Shown here piece after piece: positions 24,900-33,911 of a stretch of DNA of 64,000 nucleotides; position 1 is the stretch's first letter; every line of letters starts with the position of its first letter. The position numbers and the translations under genes are program-made. The notes beneath the pieces are model-generated. The model was given only the letters and a program-made list of their open reading frames with translations. It had not been told where the DNA came from and made no database searches. Source of the DNA: Picochlorum sp. 'celeri' (Eukaryota; Chlorophyta; Trebouxiophyceae); NCBI GenBank assembly GCA_010909725.1, contig JAACMV010000018.1, positions 955,001 through 1,019,000 of the forward strand. The letters are read 5' to 3'.

Positions 24900-25526
24900 A
24901 TGCACGCTGCGTGCTCAAGAGGTGGTATCGTAAGACCACTCACTGCAGTGCCTTCTCGGCCGTCTATATATAGTTCTTATAGAGGATGTTCAATTCGCAA
25001 TAGGAACGGGACAATGTGCAGGGCCTCTGGTGGCATGGGTGATTTTTTCAACAGGAAGAATAATGACCAGGAGGCAGCACAAAAGGCACTTCAGGATGCA
25101 TTCAAAGGCAAAAAGGATCCCTGGGCGCTCGACGAAGAAAGAGCTCGAAAGCGAGGTGGCGGTGGTAATGGAGGTGGAGGTGGAGGAGGAGGAGGAGGAG
25201 GAGGATTTAGCTTTGATGCATGGGGTGACGGTTTTATGCGATGGCTGAAAGGTACATTCAAGGCTCTTGCTGCCGCCTTGTGCTTTTTCGGATTCATCAT
25301 TGCATTTACATTTTGGGAGCCTTTGTTGCAATTAGCGACGTCGATTGTTCGAACTATTCTTCGATTAGATGCTAGAAAAGAACAAGTTGCCTCAACTCCT
25401 GCAGCTACTCCAGATTTGGCAAGCCAGGAGGAGCTGGGCAACGTGGAAGAGGCAGTCATCAATCAATGGGCAGGACAAGAGCATCCAGATGTGGGTATTT
25501 CAGAAGACGAAGACAATGATGAATGA
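24900..25526 (+). CDS. plastid-type Gly-rich single-pass membrane protein, unknown function
   Basis: A 208-residue protein. Residues 1-45 are Arg/Ser-rich without acidic residues, as expected of an organelle transit peptide. A charged segment (FNRKNNDQEAAQKALQDAFKG) follows, then a run of glycines (~88-102), a transmembrane helix (AALCFFGFIIAFTFWEPLL, ~122-142), and an acidic C-terminal tail ending DEDNDE. No catalytic motif is visible. A thylakoid or envelope location is inferred from the presequence and helix only. Divergent from the small gene at 24763. Confidence 0.6.
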   Translation: MHAACSRGGIVRPLTAVPSRPSIYSSYRGCSIRNRNGTMCRASGGMGDFFNRKNNDQEAAQKALQDAFKGKKDPWALDEERARKRGGGGNGGGGGGGGGGGGFSFDAWGDGFMRWLKGTFKALAAALCFFGFIIAFTFWEPLLQLATSIVRTILRLDARKEQVASTPAATPDLASQEELGNVEEAVINQWAGQEHPDVGISEDEDNDE

Positions 25527-25551
25527 TATAGTGTTGTAAGTGACATTGAAT

Positions 25552-26277
25552 TTACACAAGTTTCACCATCTTTCCATCAATACTAAATGCACTACTTTTG
25601 CCCAGTTTCTTCTCCACTTTCTTCTCAGTGCACCCATGTTTTTCTAAAAACGATTCTAAAGATTTCAACAGTTTTTTCTTCTTCATCTCACCACCGTGCT
25701 TTTTCAACGCCTCTGTCACAGTTGTCTTGAGTTGAGAGGAGAAGGATGTTTTTTTCTTCTCCTTCTTGCTGCTGCTCTTCTTCTCCTTTTCAGATGCTTT
25801 TGATCTTTCCTTGACATCTTCCTTCGTCGTCGGCTCGTCCCCCACATGTCCATTTGTAGCAGGCACAGCAGATTGTGACTCCTTCAGCCGAGCCTTCACC
25901 CGCCGCACATGCTTTGCCCCTGTCGCATGACCCTCCAACGTCTGCCGACTCGTACACGTCACATTACAAACCTGACACACCCATGGAGCACTCGTACTCA
26001 AAAACTCTTCCCCAACAACATCTTTACTCGCCTCCCCATTCCCAGCACCACCACCATCATAATACCCCTTCTCTGCAAAACCACCCGGCTTTGTCGCTCC
26101 TTTCGCATACTTATCATGCTCTGTCACACACTGTGTATGTCCATGCACAGAAGAACAATCAAACTGCCTCGAGCAATCGATACACGTGAACGACGAAGTG
26201 TAACACTGCTGCATGTGGCCAGCCACTTTGGGCTTCTTTATACTATCCCCACATGCATCACAGTAAAACCAGGGCAT
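25552..26277 (-). CDS. LYAR: LYAR-type nucleolar zinc-finger protein
   Basis: Cell-growth-regulating nucleolar protein family (plant relatives share the N-terminus). The 241-residue product starts MPWFYCDACGDSIKKPKV, the LYAR C2HC zinc finger, with a second knuckle FTCIDCSRQFDCSSVHGHTQC. A matrin/U1-like C2H2 finger (WVCQVCNVTCTSRQTLEGHATGAKH) lies near residues 99-123. A lysine-rich middle (KEKKSSSKKEKKK) follows, and a C-terminal helical domain ends in KKLGKSSAFSIDGKMVKLV. A role in ribosome biogenesis is established for the family. Confidence 0.85.
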   Translation of the reverse strand: MPWFYCDACGDSIKKPKVAGHMQQCYTSSFTCIDCSRQFDCSSVHGHTQCVTEHDKYAKGATKPGGFAEKGYYDGGGAGNGEASKDVVGEEFLSTSAPWVCQVCNVTCTSRQTLEGHATGAKHVRRVKARLKESQSAVPATNGHVGDEPTTKEDVKERSKASEKEKKSSSKKEKKKTSFSSQLKTTVTEALKKHGGEMKKKKLLKSLESFLEKHGCTEKKVEKKLGKSSAFSIDGKMVKLV

Positions 26278-26611
26278 GATATATAGATGTACTACTATAT
26301 CTAAGTAATGATGTTATTAAACTAGAAGAAATGTACGTATTCAGGAATGTGTGTTTCCTTCAATGAAAACATGGACACATGCCACACATGCAGATGTCAG
26401 TCTCTTGTGCCAACTGATTCTGACTCCCCAAGAGTCACACACAGGTATAAATATATATAATTTGGGCCATATAATGCAGAGATCGATATCAATGAGTCGC
26501 AAGAATCGCCATCTTATAGCTTTGTCACAGTCTGCCATCAAGTACCCATTGGAGGCCATGTTCGACCGAATACTCTGTATTCATCATGCTGTGGCATACT
26601 TGGACCAAGTA

Positions 26612-26619
26612 CCATGGGA
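26612..26619. repeat. target-site duplication of transposon copy 1
   Basis: CCATGGGA at 26612-26619, repeated exactly at 31747-31754 on the other side of the element. Confidence 0.95.
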
Positions 26620-26843
26620 GAGGCCCCTGATGTAATAAAAACATAGAAAAAAGGGAGTGATAGTATGTAGTGTGTATATACTTGTTGCACATGATATTGC
26701 AACAGTGTATGTTTGAATACATTTTAAATCGTTTGGCTGACAATGCCAGGAGAGTTTGAATAGTGTTCAAACGCACGTGCGATTGTCCTTGTTTCTCAAG
26801 CATATTGCGCTTTTGTGTGCAAGTCGCGCAATACTGCCGCTTT

Positions 26844-26855
26844 AAATATATATAG
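26844..26855 (+). promoter_or_regulatory. TATA-like promoter element of the transposon's plus-strand gene
   Basis: AAATATATATAG, 54 bp upstream of ATG 26909, in otherwise GC-balanced element DNA. The same element is at 48096-48107 in copy 2. The flanking subterminal DNA contains small palindromes (for example CGCACGTGCG and TTGCGC/GCGCAA), which could be transposase-binding sites. Confidence 0.45.
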
Positions 26856-26908
26856 TATCAAAGTTGGAGGGATTTTGAGCCACAAAGAGGCGAAAAACAA
26901 GGGATTTC

Positions 26909-28177
26909 ATGCCAACTTTTGCCCCGAATGCGAGTGCGGACGATGTGCCTGCGCGTGAGATCGGCGGCACCGATCGCGCGTATTCGGATCATACCCAAGA
27001 AATCGATGTAGATATAGTGAATAATGATACATGTCGCGCAAACAAGGCGGCACCGCCGAGAAAATTTTTCAAACCTCGGGAAGAGGAGCCTCCCAGGAAG
27101 TACCCAAGACTGGAAAATGGCCACATTTTGGCCAAAAATAGCCTTCCTGAAGGGTTTCCGGAACTCATCACTGCCCTGTATAGTGACGTCAAGGTGTGGT
27201 ATGAGAAGAGCAGAAAGATGGAGGGAATGCACGAAGAAGAGAGGTCAAGGTGTGCCTCCCTGCAGGCTCAAGTAGCACAGCTAGAGGGTGAGTTGTCCAG
27301 GAACAGGGCCCATGCCCAAAAGGTGGTCGAGCTGGCTTCGCCCTTGGTCATCACATCGCAACATGCAATCGATGCATGGCAAGAGAAGACCCGGTACCTG
27401 CAACAGTGCATCCTTGGGCTTGGATCCTTTGTTGCAGAGGAGGCAGAAGCGGTTGACCACACCCCTGCAGTTGGAGTGGATGAGCCAGCCATGGACGAAG
27501 CATCGGGGGGCTTGCACGACCACATTGAGATATGCAGTTTCTACGGGACGACAGTAGTGGGGACAGAGCAAGCTCATGCTGTCAGCACGAAAGGGTTAGA
27601 GTTCATGTTGCAGCAACGTGATGGGGACAGGGCCACAGTGGACCAAACCATCCATCTCTTCAACATCAAGGTGGGCGAACACGCAGTGATGGACAAATAT
27701 GGACGTCGAATCTCGAATGGATTCTGTGTACTGCAATACGACCTGCAAAGGTGTCTGAGGAAAGCGTTTGGTGACCCTGCTGTGAAGAATTTTGGGAACC
27801 ATACACAGAAGACAAACAAGTTTGTGTTGCCAAAGGCAGTACTGGTATCAAAACTCACAGATGTGGCCGTCGATGAACTTACATCAAAAAAAATAATCAT
27901 GAGGAATAAGCCGAACCAGGAATTCTGTTTCATTCCGTATGCAGATGTTGAGCATGTCCTTACCAAGTTTGCCCAGCACAACTGCAGGCAGCAGCAGACC
28001 ACAGCAAGGCTCCTCCTCCTGCAGTCGATGCTTGACAAGTTCTATCGACGCTATTGCTGTGGTGAGGAGGTTGTTGAAGGCCAGGGCGAGGCCGTGTCAG
28101 GGGATGGAGGCCAAGAGTGGTCTGTTGAGAGAACTGATGCTGTGTCCTGCCTGCCAGAACCTTCACATGGCACCTGA
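26909..28177 (+). CDS. transposon-encoded accessory protein of unknown family, 422 residues (copy 1)
   Basis: Intact 422-residue protein. Residues ~1-75 are basic and disordered (APPRKFFKPREEEPPRKY). A coiled coil follows at ~95-135 (ASLQAQVAQLEGELSRNRAH), then a globular domain from ~205 to 390 (IEICSFYGTTVVGTEQAH, VDQTIHLFNIKVGEHAVMDK, GRRISNGFCVLQYDLQRCLR) and a Gly/Glu-rich tail. I see no zinc ligands, nuclease or TET/JBP dioxygenase motif. Probably a DNA-binding or regulatory partner of the transposase, inferred only from its fixed pairing with it. The last 15 bp overlap the end of the transposase ORF on the other strand. Confidence 0.8.
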   Translation: MPTFAPNASADDVPAREIGGTDRAYSDHTQEIDVDIVNNDTCRANKAAPPRKFFKPREEEPPRKYPRLENGHILAKNSLPEGFPELITALYSDVKVWYEKSRKMEGMHEEERSRCASLQAQVAQLEGELSRNRAHAQKVVELASPLVITSQHAIDAWQEKTRYLQQCILGLGSFVAEEAEAVDHTPAVGVDEPAMDEASGGLHDHIEICSFYGTTVVGTEQAHAVSTKGLEFMLQQRDGDRATVDQTIHLFNIKVGEHAVMDKYGRRISNGFCVLQYDLQRCLRKAFGDPAVKNFGNHTQKTNKFVLPKAVLVSKLTDVAVDELTSKKIIMRNKPNQEFCFIPYADVEHVLTKFAQHNCRQQQTTARLLLLQSMLDKFYRRYCCGEEVVEGQGEAVSGDGGQEWSVERTDAVSCLPEPSHGT

Positions 28178-31100
28178 GGACGGCCAACCGTTCCTCCTCT
28201 GCTTTCGTTTCTGCTCGATATTCATTCTTTTTAGCTTGTGGTAATTCCAATGACACATGAATGACTTCAGGAGCGTCATGAACGATTTCTGTGACATTCT
28301 GCTCATCATGGCCTTCAGGTTCTTCAAGGATGAGTTGTTCTGCTCTGCAACTTGCGTGTTTAACGCCTGTAACCACTTGTCTTCGTACCCTTTAATCATA
28401 TATCCAAGACTGCATGCTTTGTGGTTCCTCCAATGGAAGCCATCCACGAAGAATTTGGTGTGCATGAAGAACAATGGTGCCCTGCTCAAGCAATAGTCCT
28501 GCAAGTTGCATGCATTGTCGTAAATGACGTATTCCGGGGCTTTTCTGAGATACTGTGTCATGAATGCAAATGGTTCTTTCCTCCCTTCTGCTTCTTTGAT
28601 GATGAAGGATGCATACACAAAACCATGCTCACACAGGATGGTGAACACCCCTCCTGTCCTGTCTCCAGGCTTGCAGAACGCGTGCTCACACGCATCTTTC
28701 CTCCCGTCAACGCTCTCTTCCTCTTTCATCGAGTCTGCCTGATATTGGGGCTTGGATCGGACGCGCTGCAGGCCCGTCAGGATGCCAGAATGTAGGTATG
28801 ACCCATCCAGAATTGATGGTCCCTGAGGTGGGACACCACTCCCAAGCTCGCTTTCCAGCGTGTATCTATCATGGAAAGCATTTGTACTCTCGATTCGGGT
28901 CACTAATTCATTCAGAAGATTGCCCCATTCCGCCGGAATGTGTACGCAAGAGTCCCCAGGCCGCTTGATGGTCAACAGCAGTTTGAACAGGGGTGGGGCC
29001 TCCTTGCTCAGCTGCGACAGCACACCACTCGGGACCGTGCGGCTCTCCAAACATTCTTTGAGTAGAATACAACATCTCAACGTGATGTAGGATACAGCGG
29101 GGGACTCGGAGGCGAGGCAAAAGATGAAGTCTGCCAGGCTGGTAAGCCTCTCTGAGGAGTCCCAGGCTTTGGCTTTAGCAAACGCCCATTGCACGAAGGA
29201 ATCCACATTCCAAAGGGTTCCAAGTTGTCTTAAATGTCGTCCTTTATCCCTCCAAAATTCCTCCAGACCCGCAGCGTCGCGAGCCTTCCTGATCCGCTTC
29301 TGGAACTGCAGCAACAGCCTAGCAAGGGAAAGCCTAGCTTTCCTTGTTCTTCTGGCCTTGTCTACATTGAGGAACGACCTATCCCTTTTGCCCCGAAGCT
29401 TTGGAACACTCTTGCCGTTCTCATCGGTGGCCGTGATGCTGTCGGCGAAGCAAGCTCTGGATCTGATGCTCATGCTTGTCCCATCCATGATCAGCACCTT
29501 TGGGGAGTCTTTGCAGCAAGGGCACATCATCTGGTTCTCTAGCTCCACCAGTTTATCCCCATCGTCGTATTTCATTGCCCACGATGTGCATTTACCGAAC
29601 TGGATTGCAGCATTACGAAAGAGCGTGGCATCCATAAAGGGCTTTTCCAGTGGGGCCCCAGGTACCCCATCCTCACCAAACAACTGCTTCCCACTGTATC
29701 TGCTGCATAAATCCGCGCACTGGCTTTCCAAAGACTGACCACCCTTTAGAACAGATGCATTATAGGCATCTTGCATCATTTGAAGCTCTATAATCATCGT
29801 GTTCGAAGCTCTCCACAGGCCATCCTGAACCCCCATGTATGGCACTTCACACTCTGCCCTTCTGTTGGGGCATACCCACTTGTATACGGATCTCTTGTGC
29901 ACTGCATCATATCGCGTGGGATTCAGGAATACTAAGGCGTCTTGGCAGTCCAGTACGAGCCCGCTGGCGTCCTCATAGTCCTGCTGGCAGCAGCATTGCC
30001 TAGATGGCTTTGGAGGCTTCAGTTCTGCAAGCCCTTCAAAGTATCGTTCGCCGCTAGGATGCTCCCAGGCGCTCAAACCTGCGTGATATATCCTCTGAAT
30101 ACTTTCAAGCACACTGCCATGCATCGGCATATCTATTCGTGCCTCTTCTGGGTGGTTCTCCACATACCACTCTACTGAGCCAGGCCTGCTGTCTATCACA
30201 TACACCTCCTGACTGCCATTGCCTCGTGCATTCTGCGCCACGGCACCTTCTTGATTCATAGAACATATTTTCTGAACATGACGACAGCTGCGATTGTCTC
30301 GAGAACACAAGGAGCACCGCCAACCAGCCTGGTCCACTTTGAGAAAGCCCCCATCATAGTAGTATGCCACAAAGGTCCCATCCCTCCTAGTTACCTGTAC
30401 CACGTCATGCGCCGCCCCAAATGTGCCAGACTTTAAGGTATCATAGTGCTTTTCCAAGTACTGAACGTGCACACAGTCGCCCTCCTCGTCGTAGCCAGAA
30501 GTGTAAGTATCACAGTTGCATTCAAATTTTCTCTCTTTGGCATCTGGGCAGTCAACCCTCACTAACATCATATGATTCAGAGATTCGCCCACATGCCCGT
30601 GTTTCCTCGAGTCTATACACGCCCATGATAAGGATTCTCGATGCCCCATGTGCTCCTGTCTGCAGAGTGGCTGCACAGGTGGGTATTTGACCTGTCTCAG
30701 CATGTCCTCATACCACTCTAGAGAACCAGGCCTTAAGAGCGGCTCTCCATCCCAGGTCTTCGTTCTTTTCCTGGAATAGTTCGTCATCATCCTACTTTCG
30801 GACAATTTCCGCCGTTTCATGCCCTTGGGCTGCTGCGCAAGTGCAATATCCAAAGGAGGAAACCTCTTGCCCATGTTGTGAAAATGAAACACCTCATCTA
30901 GGACTGATAATTCGCGCAGATCGGCGGCATTCTTCAGCAACACCCCCTTATATCCAGATATAGAAATGTACACGGGAAGATTCGTCAAGGATTGCACCTT
31001 CTCGAATGCATTTTGAATGCATCTGGTCTTGTTGTGCCAGCCTTGCTGGACAACACGACTGTTGGGATTACTCCCCTGAAACAGGCATATCTCCACAGGA

Positions 31101-31318
31101 ATCCTGGGCAAGGCTATGTCCTTAATACCTTTGGACTTTTGAAGCAAATTCATGAAGGTTTGGTGCACAGATGCCCAGATTTCGGGGGCATCTGAGTAGC
31201 CAATGTTGCCTGTTCTGGAGACATAGATGCTCCTCTGAGGCCCCAACCACGCCACCAAAGCGCAGGTTGCCCCATAGTCGCACACCATATCACGCATATG
31301 GTCTGATATTTTCATCAT
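28163..31318 (-). CDS. KDZ-superfamily DDE transposase, 1051 residues (copy 1)
   Basis: Transposase of the Kyakuja-Dileera-Zisupton class. Order: N-terminal region (~1-225); SWIM-type zinc finger CNCDTYTSGYDEEGDCVHVQ (~265-285); a second C-x2-C...C-x-H finger CSLCSRDNRSCRHVQK (~335-350); Cys-rich segment beginning CCCQQDYED; CPCC followed by first catalytic-Asp strand VLIMDGTSMSIR (~595-610); second Asp strand YVIYDNACNLQDYCLSR with the FFVDGFHWRNHKACSLGY motif typical of KDZ; then AEQNNSSLKNL with the probable catalytic Glu; and a basic tail. An in-frame extension upstream (EAEAIHG before MMKIS) hints at a possible 5' exon reaching into 31341-31559, which I could not resolve. Confidence 0.88.
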   Translation of the reverse strand: MMKISDHMRDMVCDYGATCALVAWLGPQRSIYVSRTGNIGYSDAPEIWASVHQTFMNLLQKSKGIKDIALPRIPVEICLFQGSNPNSRVVQQGWHNKTRCIQNAFEKVQSLTNLPVYISISGYKGVLLKNAADLRELSVLDEVFHFHNMGKRFPPLDIALAQQPKGMKRRKLSESRMMTNYSRKRTKTWDGEPLLRPGSLEWYEDMLRQVKYPPVQPLCRQEHMGHRESLSWACIDSRKHGHVGESLNHMMLVRVDCPDAKERKFECNCDTYTSGYDEEGDCVHVQYLEKHYDTLKSGTFGAAHDVVQVTRRDGTFVAYYYDGGFLKVDQAGWRCSLCSRDNRSCRHVQKICSMNQEGAVAQNARGNGSQEVYVIDSRPGSVEWYVENHPEEARIDMPMHGSVLESIQRIYHAGLSAWEHPSGERYFEGLAELKPPKPSRQCCCQQDYEDASGLVLDCQDALVFLNPTRYDAVHKRSVYKWVCPNRRAECEVPYMGVQDGLWRASNTMIIELQMMQDAYNASVLKGGQSLESQCADLCSRYSGKQLFGEDGVPGAPLEKPFMDATLFRNAAIQFGKCTSWAMKYDDGDKLVELENQMMCPCCKDSPKVLIMDGTSMSIRSRACFADSITATDENGKSVPKLRGKRDRSFLNVDKARRTRKARLSLARLLLQFQKRIRKARDAAGLEEFWRDKGRHLRQLGTLWNVDSFVQWAFAKAKAWDSSERLTSLADFIFCLASESPAVSYITLRCCILLKECLESRTVPSGVLSQLSKEAPPLFKLLLTIKRPGDSCVHIPAEWGNLLNELVTRIESTNAFHDRYTLESELGSGVPPQGPSILDGSYLHSGILTGLQRVRSKPQYQADSMKEEESVDGRKDACEHAFCKPGDRTGGVFTILCEHGFVYASFIIKEAEGRKEPFAFMTQYLRKAPEYVIYDNACNLQDYCLSRAPLFFMHTKFFVDGFHWRNHKACSLGYMIKGYEDKWLQALNTQVAEQNNSSLKNLKAMMSRMSQKSFMTLLKSFMCHWNYHKLKRMNIEQKRKQRRNGWPSSGAM

Positions 31319-31746
31319 GTACCCATGGATGGCCTCGGCCTCACTGCAGAATGGGTAGAAAGGCTAGGTAAAACTGGTTCAAAACACCAGGTTTGAGAAT
31401 TGGGGCACTCGTTCCGCCTGATGCCGCCATCTCACCGACCATATAGCGGCTCAAAATACTCCATAAGAGTTTTAAGTTCGATACCAACGGGCGAAACGCC
31501 CCGAAACGCACCTCTCGCACTGTCTCAGACGTCTTTTGAACAGGGCATCTTTCTGACAAGGTCCCCGCACACCCCCATGTCGGGTGGACACAACCATTAT
31601 GGCCTCCAAAACCTTCAATTACATCATTATAAATAATATGAATGCCCCCAGTGGGGTTGCGGTGAGCATATTTTTTCAGGGGACTTGGGATGATTTACAA
31701 CGGGAAGGGGCTCACTGCGACCGGCAGTTATGACATCCGGCCTGTG

Positions 31747-31754
31747 CCATGGGA
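31747..31754. repeat. right-hand target-site duplicate of transposon copy 1
   Basis: CCATGGGA, identical to 26612-26619. Confidence 0.95.
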
Positions 31755-32006
31755 CAAGATCGAGCAACTTGATACCAAATACGTTATATGTATCTATAGA
31801 TCAGTATATAAACTATTGGGTTTGTTTGGAATCCATTTATTTGGACCATACGAAGAACGAGAAGAATAGTCAGATCACGAAGAAGAAGATTCCAGAGTAC
31901 CACTGTCCTGTTTTCAATCCTTCGATTCTTTCCTGTCAGACGCAGAGAATCGTAACTATTAAATATTTATATTCATACGAGATACTGTACTACGAGTGAG
32001 AATACC

Positions 32007-32582
32007 ATGTCGACAACAACAGTCCGTCACCCAAACGTTTTATGGGCCCAGCGTTCTGGTCTCTTGTACCTCACCATTGACGTACAAGACTGCAAAGACC
32101 CAGAGGTGCATGTGACCAATGATTCTGAGAAGAAGAGTGGGCGTGTGGTGTTTAAGGGCAAGGCCCATTCCCATGCTACTGGCCCAGAGGAGCACGAGTA
32201 TGAGCTGGATTTGGAATTGTTCGATGAGATCAACCCTGATGATGTGAAGCAGCATTCAACCGATAGGACAATCAGTTTATTTATTGGTAAGAAGGAGGAA
32301 GGTCCGTTCTGGCCGCGTTTGCTCAAGGCAAGTGGCAAAGCGCCCTTGTATGTCAAGGCTGATTGGGACAAGTGGGTGGATGAGGATGAAGAGGAGGAGG
32401 CCCCCGACCTCATGTCTGGCTTTGACATGTCTGCCCTTCAAAGCCTAGGAGGAGGTGGAGGAGCAGGAGGAGCAGGAGGCTTTGACCTGAGCCAGCTTGG
32501 AGACATGGCTGGCAAGATTGAGGGAGAAGATGATGACAGTGAGGAGGAGGACAATGATGAGCCACCTCCTTTGCAAAAGTAG
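32007..32582 (+). CDS. P23: p23-type Hsp90 co-chaperone (CS domain)
   Basis: Small acidic co-chaperone that stabilises the closed ATP-bound Hsp90. The 191-residue protein opens with the CS domain (~5-105: HPNVLWAQRSGLLYLTIDVQ, FKGKAHSHATGPEEHEYELD), with WPRLLKASGKAPLYVKADWDKWVDEDEE matching the p23 signature (W-P-R-L, DW.KW.DEDE). The Gly-rich linker ending MAGKIEGEDDDSEEED is typical of plant and algal p23. The 5' region was altered by insertion of transposon copy 1, whose right end is 260 bp upstream. Confidence 0.93.
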   Translation: MSTTTVRHPNVLWAQRSGLLYLTIDVQDCKDPEVHVTNDSEKKSGRVVFKGKAHSHATGPEEHEYELDLELFDEINPDDVKQHSTDRTISLFIGKKEEGPFWPRLLKASGKAPLYVKADWDKWVDEDEEEEAPDLMSGFDMSALQSLGGGGGAGGAGGFDLSQLGDMAGKIEGEDDDSEEEDNDEPPPLQK

Positions 32583-32601
32583 TAGTAGTCATGTAACACA
32601 T

Positions 32602-33521
32602 TTACACGAGTCGTTTTGTACCAAAGACAGCACCTGTGCGCCCTTTGGCTTTCTCTAATACATCCATTGCCTCTTCCTCGGAGACGTGCAACCCCTTGAA
32701 CACACCTTGCCTCTCTACACTCTCTATAATACCAGTCACAAAACCCTCCCTATCCGCTGAAATATCGCATACACGCGTCACGAACTCCCCATGAGAGCGA
32801 TTCGATCGATACTGAGGAGCTTTAGGAGGCGTCTTGAGCAATGCCATCAGCTCATCTCGGTAATCAAACAGAAAGGATGTGTGATGTAACCATCTCCCAC
32901 CAGAAATAGCCTGTGCATTCCCACCAATCTTTCGATCTCCAATCACAAAATCTGCGCCCCAGTATATATAGGTATGTCATGGCATCATCATCATCATAGA
33001 TATATGTATTATCGATACAACGCACCATTCTCGCGCAGAGCAAAATCCCCATAGGCCGACATGTGCCCCGACAGAAACCCAGCACACCACTCCATAATCT
33101 GCCGAGGAAACCTCTCCACTCCAGGCAAATCCCTCTCTCCATGCACAATAATACTCATCATCACCGTATCTTTATCCACAACAACAGTCCCCCCTCCAGT
33201 GAACCTCTTAATCAAAGGAACGCCCATCCGAGTCGCATCATCCACATGGGCCATAACCTCTGGCTTGCCTGAAATTCCCAGCACAATACTTGGCACAGCC
33301 ACCCCATCATTCACCACCAACCAGTTCGATCGAGTCGTACGAAACAACGCTTCTTCTAAATGCAACTGTGTCTCCACATCATGCCCTCGCATACGAACGA
33401 TATTCATCGTCGGAGCCAGTGACCTGGCCGTACCATACTGTCGAGACACACCCTCGAAGAACAACTTCGTCTGTGCCACGATGCATGCATACACTGAAGA
33501 TGATGAGGAAAACCCTCGCAT
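32602..33521 (-). CDS. lipoate-protein ligase A family enzyme, two exons
   Basis: Attaches lipoate or octanoate to lysines of the E2 and H proteins of mitochondrial or plastid 2-oxoacid dehydrogenases and the glycine cleavage system. Exons 33521-33026 and 32951-32602 join in phase 1 across a 74-nt intron, for 281 residues. N-terminal ~25 residues are Ser-rich and could be an organelle presequence. Family motifs: IKRFTGGGTVVVDKDTVMMS, the substrate-binding loop, and FVIGDRKIGGNAQA, with the essential lysine, which is formed only across the splice. Convergent with the p23 gene, 19 bp apart. Confidence 0.87.
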
Positions 33522-33880
33522 TACATACTATGGGTTGTTTTTTAAAAAGACCAAGAAGGCGCGCGTTTTCTGTATCAAAAAGGGCAGGTGCATGCATTGC
33601 GCCCATCTGGGCTGCTGCCATTGGCCCATGACAAAGTCGACTGGCTGCCCGTTGCCTCTCCCTCTCTCAAAATTCCAAAAACAGTATTCAAATTCGAAAG
33701 TGCTATTATTGCACTTTTTTGTTGTGAAAAACAACACCGTATTGTTCTTGTGCAAAAAAACCGGGGAGGTCGGATTTTCTTTGACAAATTGAAGGGAATC
33801 GTTCCACGCAAAGGTCGGTCTACACGTTTGTATCCTCGTAAAAAAGAGTTTCAATAGAGCATTTGCTTTTTGAAACAATC
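33522..33880. other. intergenic region upstream of PABP
   Basis: About 360 bp between divergent genes. Both strands give overlapping open frames rich in Lys/Phe, but none has domain content. The sequence is rich in A and T runs. Confidence 0.4.
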
Positions 33881-33890
33881 AAAAAAAAAA
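33881..33890 (+). promoter_or_regulatory. oligo(A) tract in the presumed 5' UTR of the PABP mRNA
   Basis: Ten consecutive A residues 21 bp before the PABP start codon, within an A-rich stretch (33872-33905). In animals and yeast, A-tracts in the 5' UTR of PABP mRNA bind PABP itself and repress translation. The same autoregulation is a reasonable inference here if the tract is transcribed. Confidence 0.45.
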
Positions 33891-33911
33891 CAACAGTAAC
33901 ACAGAGCAGTC

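Larger units (their letters stand above)
26620..31746. mobile_element. KDZ-type DNA transposon, copy 1 (5127 bp)
   Basis: Boundaries come from comparison with the second copy and from the 8-bp duplicates. The left end starts GAGGCCCCTGATGTAATAA; the reverse complement of the right end starts CACAGGCCGGATGTCATAA. The two match at 12 of 19 positions, 9 of 10 from position 10 on, so the terminal inverted repeat is short and imperfect. The element carries a 422-residue ORF (plus) and a 1051-residue transposase ORF (minus) arranged tail to tail. All encoded ORFs are identical in the two copies, and the end sequences compared are the same, so the copies are very recent. Both ORFs are intact, making this an autonomous candidate. 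Confidence 0.93.
26474..31869 (+). pseudogene. small conserved-looking gene (86 codons) split by transposon copy 1
   Basis: A TATA-rich stretch (26443-26459) precedes ATG 26474. The left part (26474-26619) encodes MQRSISMSRKNRHLIA...HHAVAYLDQVPW. The transposon follows, and the same frame resumes at 31755 (DKIEQLDTKYVICIYRSVYK...) to a TAG at 31867-31869. With the element and one target duplicate removed, the frame is exactly continuous, giving 86 residues of mixed helical character. In the present allele the frame enters the element and stops at 26631. I do not recognise the family; no catalytic motif is visible. Adjacent p23 gene follows at 32007. Confidence 0.55.

Noticed and set aside
25091..25462. 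Antisense ORF with a long polyproline run
   Set aside because: Mirror of the polyglycine run in the plus-strand plastid-type protein.
26909..28177. Possible TET/JBP-type dioxygenase as passenger gene of the KDZ element
   Set aside because: The H-x-D...H metal-binding pattern and the following Arg could not be found.
28257..31636. Many plus-strand ORFs within the transposase region (for example 29124-29738)
   Set aside because: Antisense shadows of the transposase; no domain content, and they recur in copy 2 simply because the DNA is identical.
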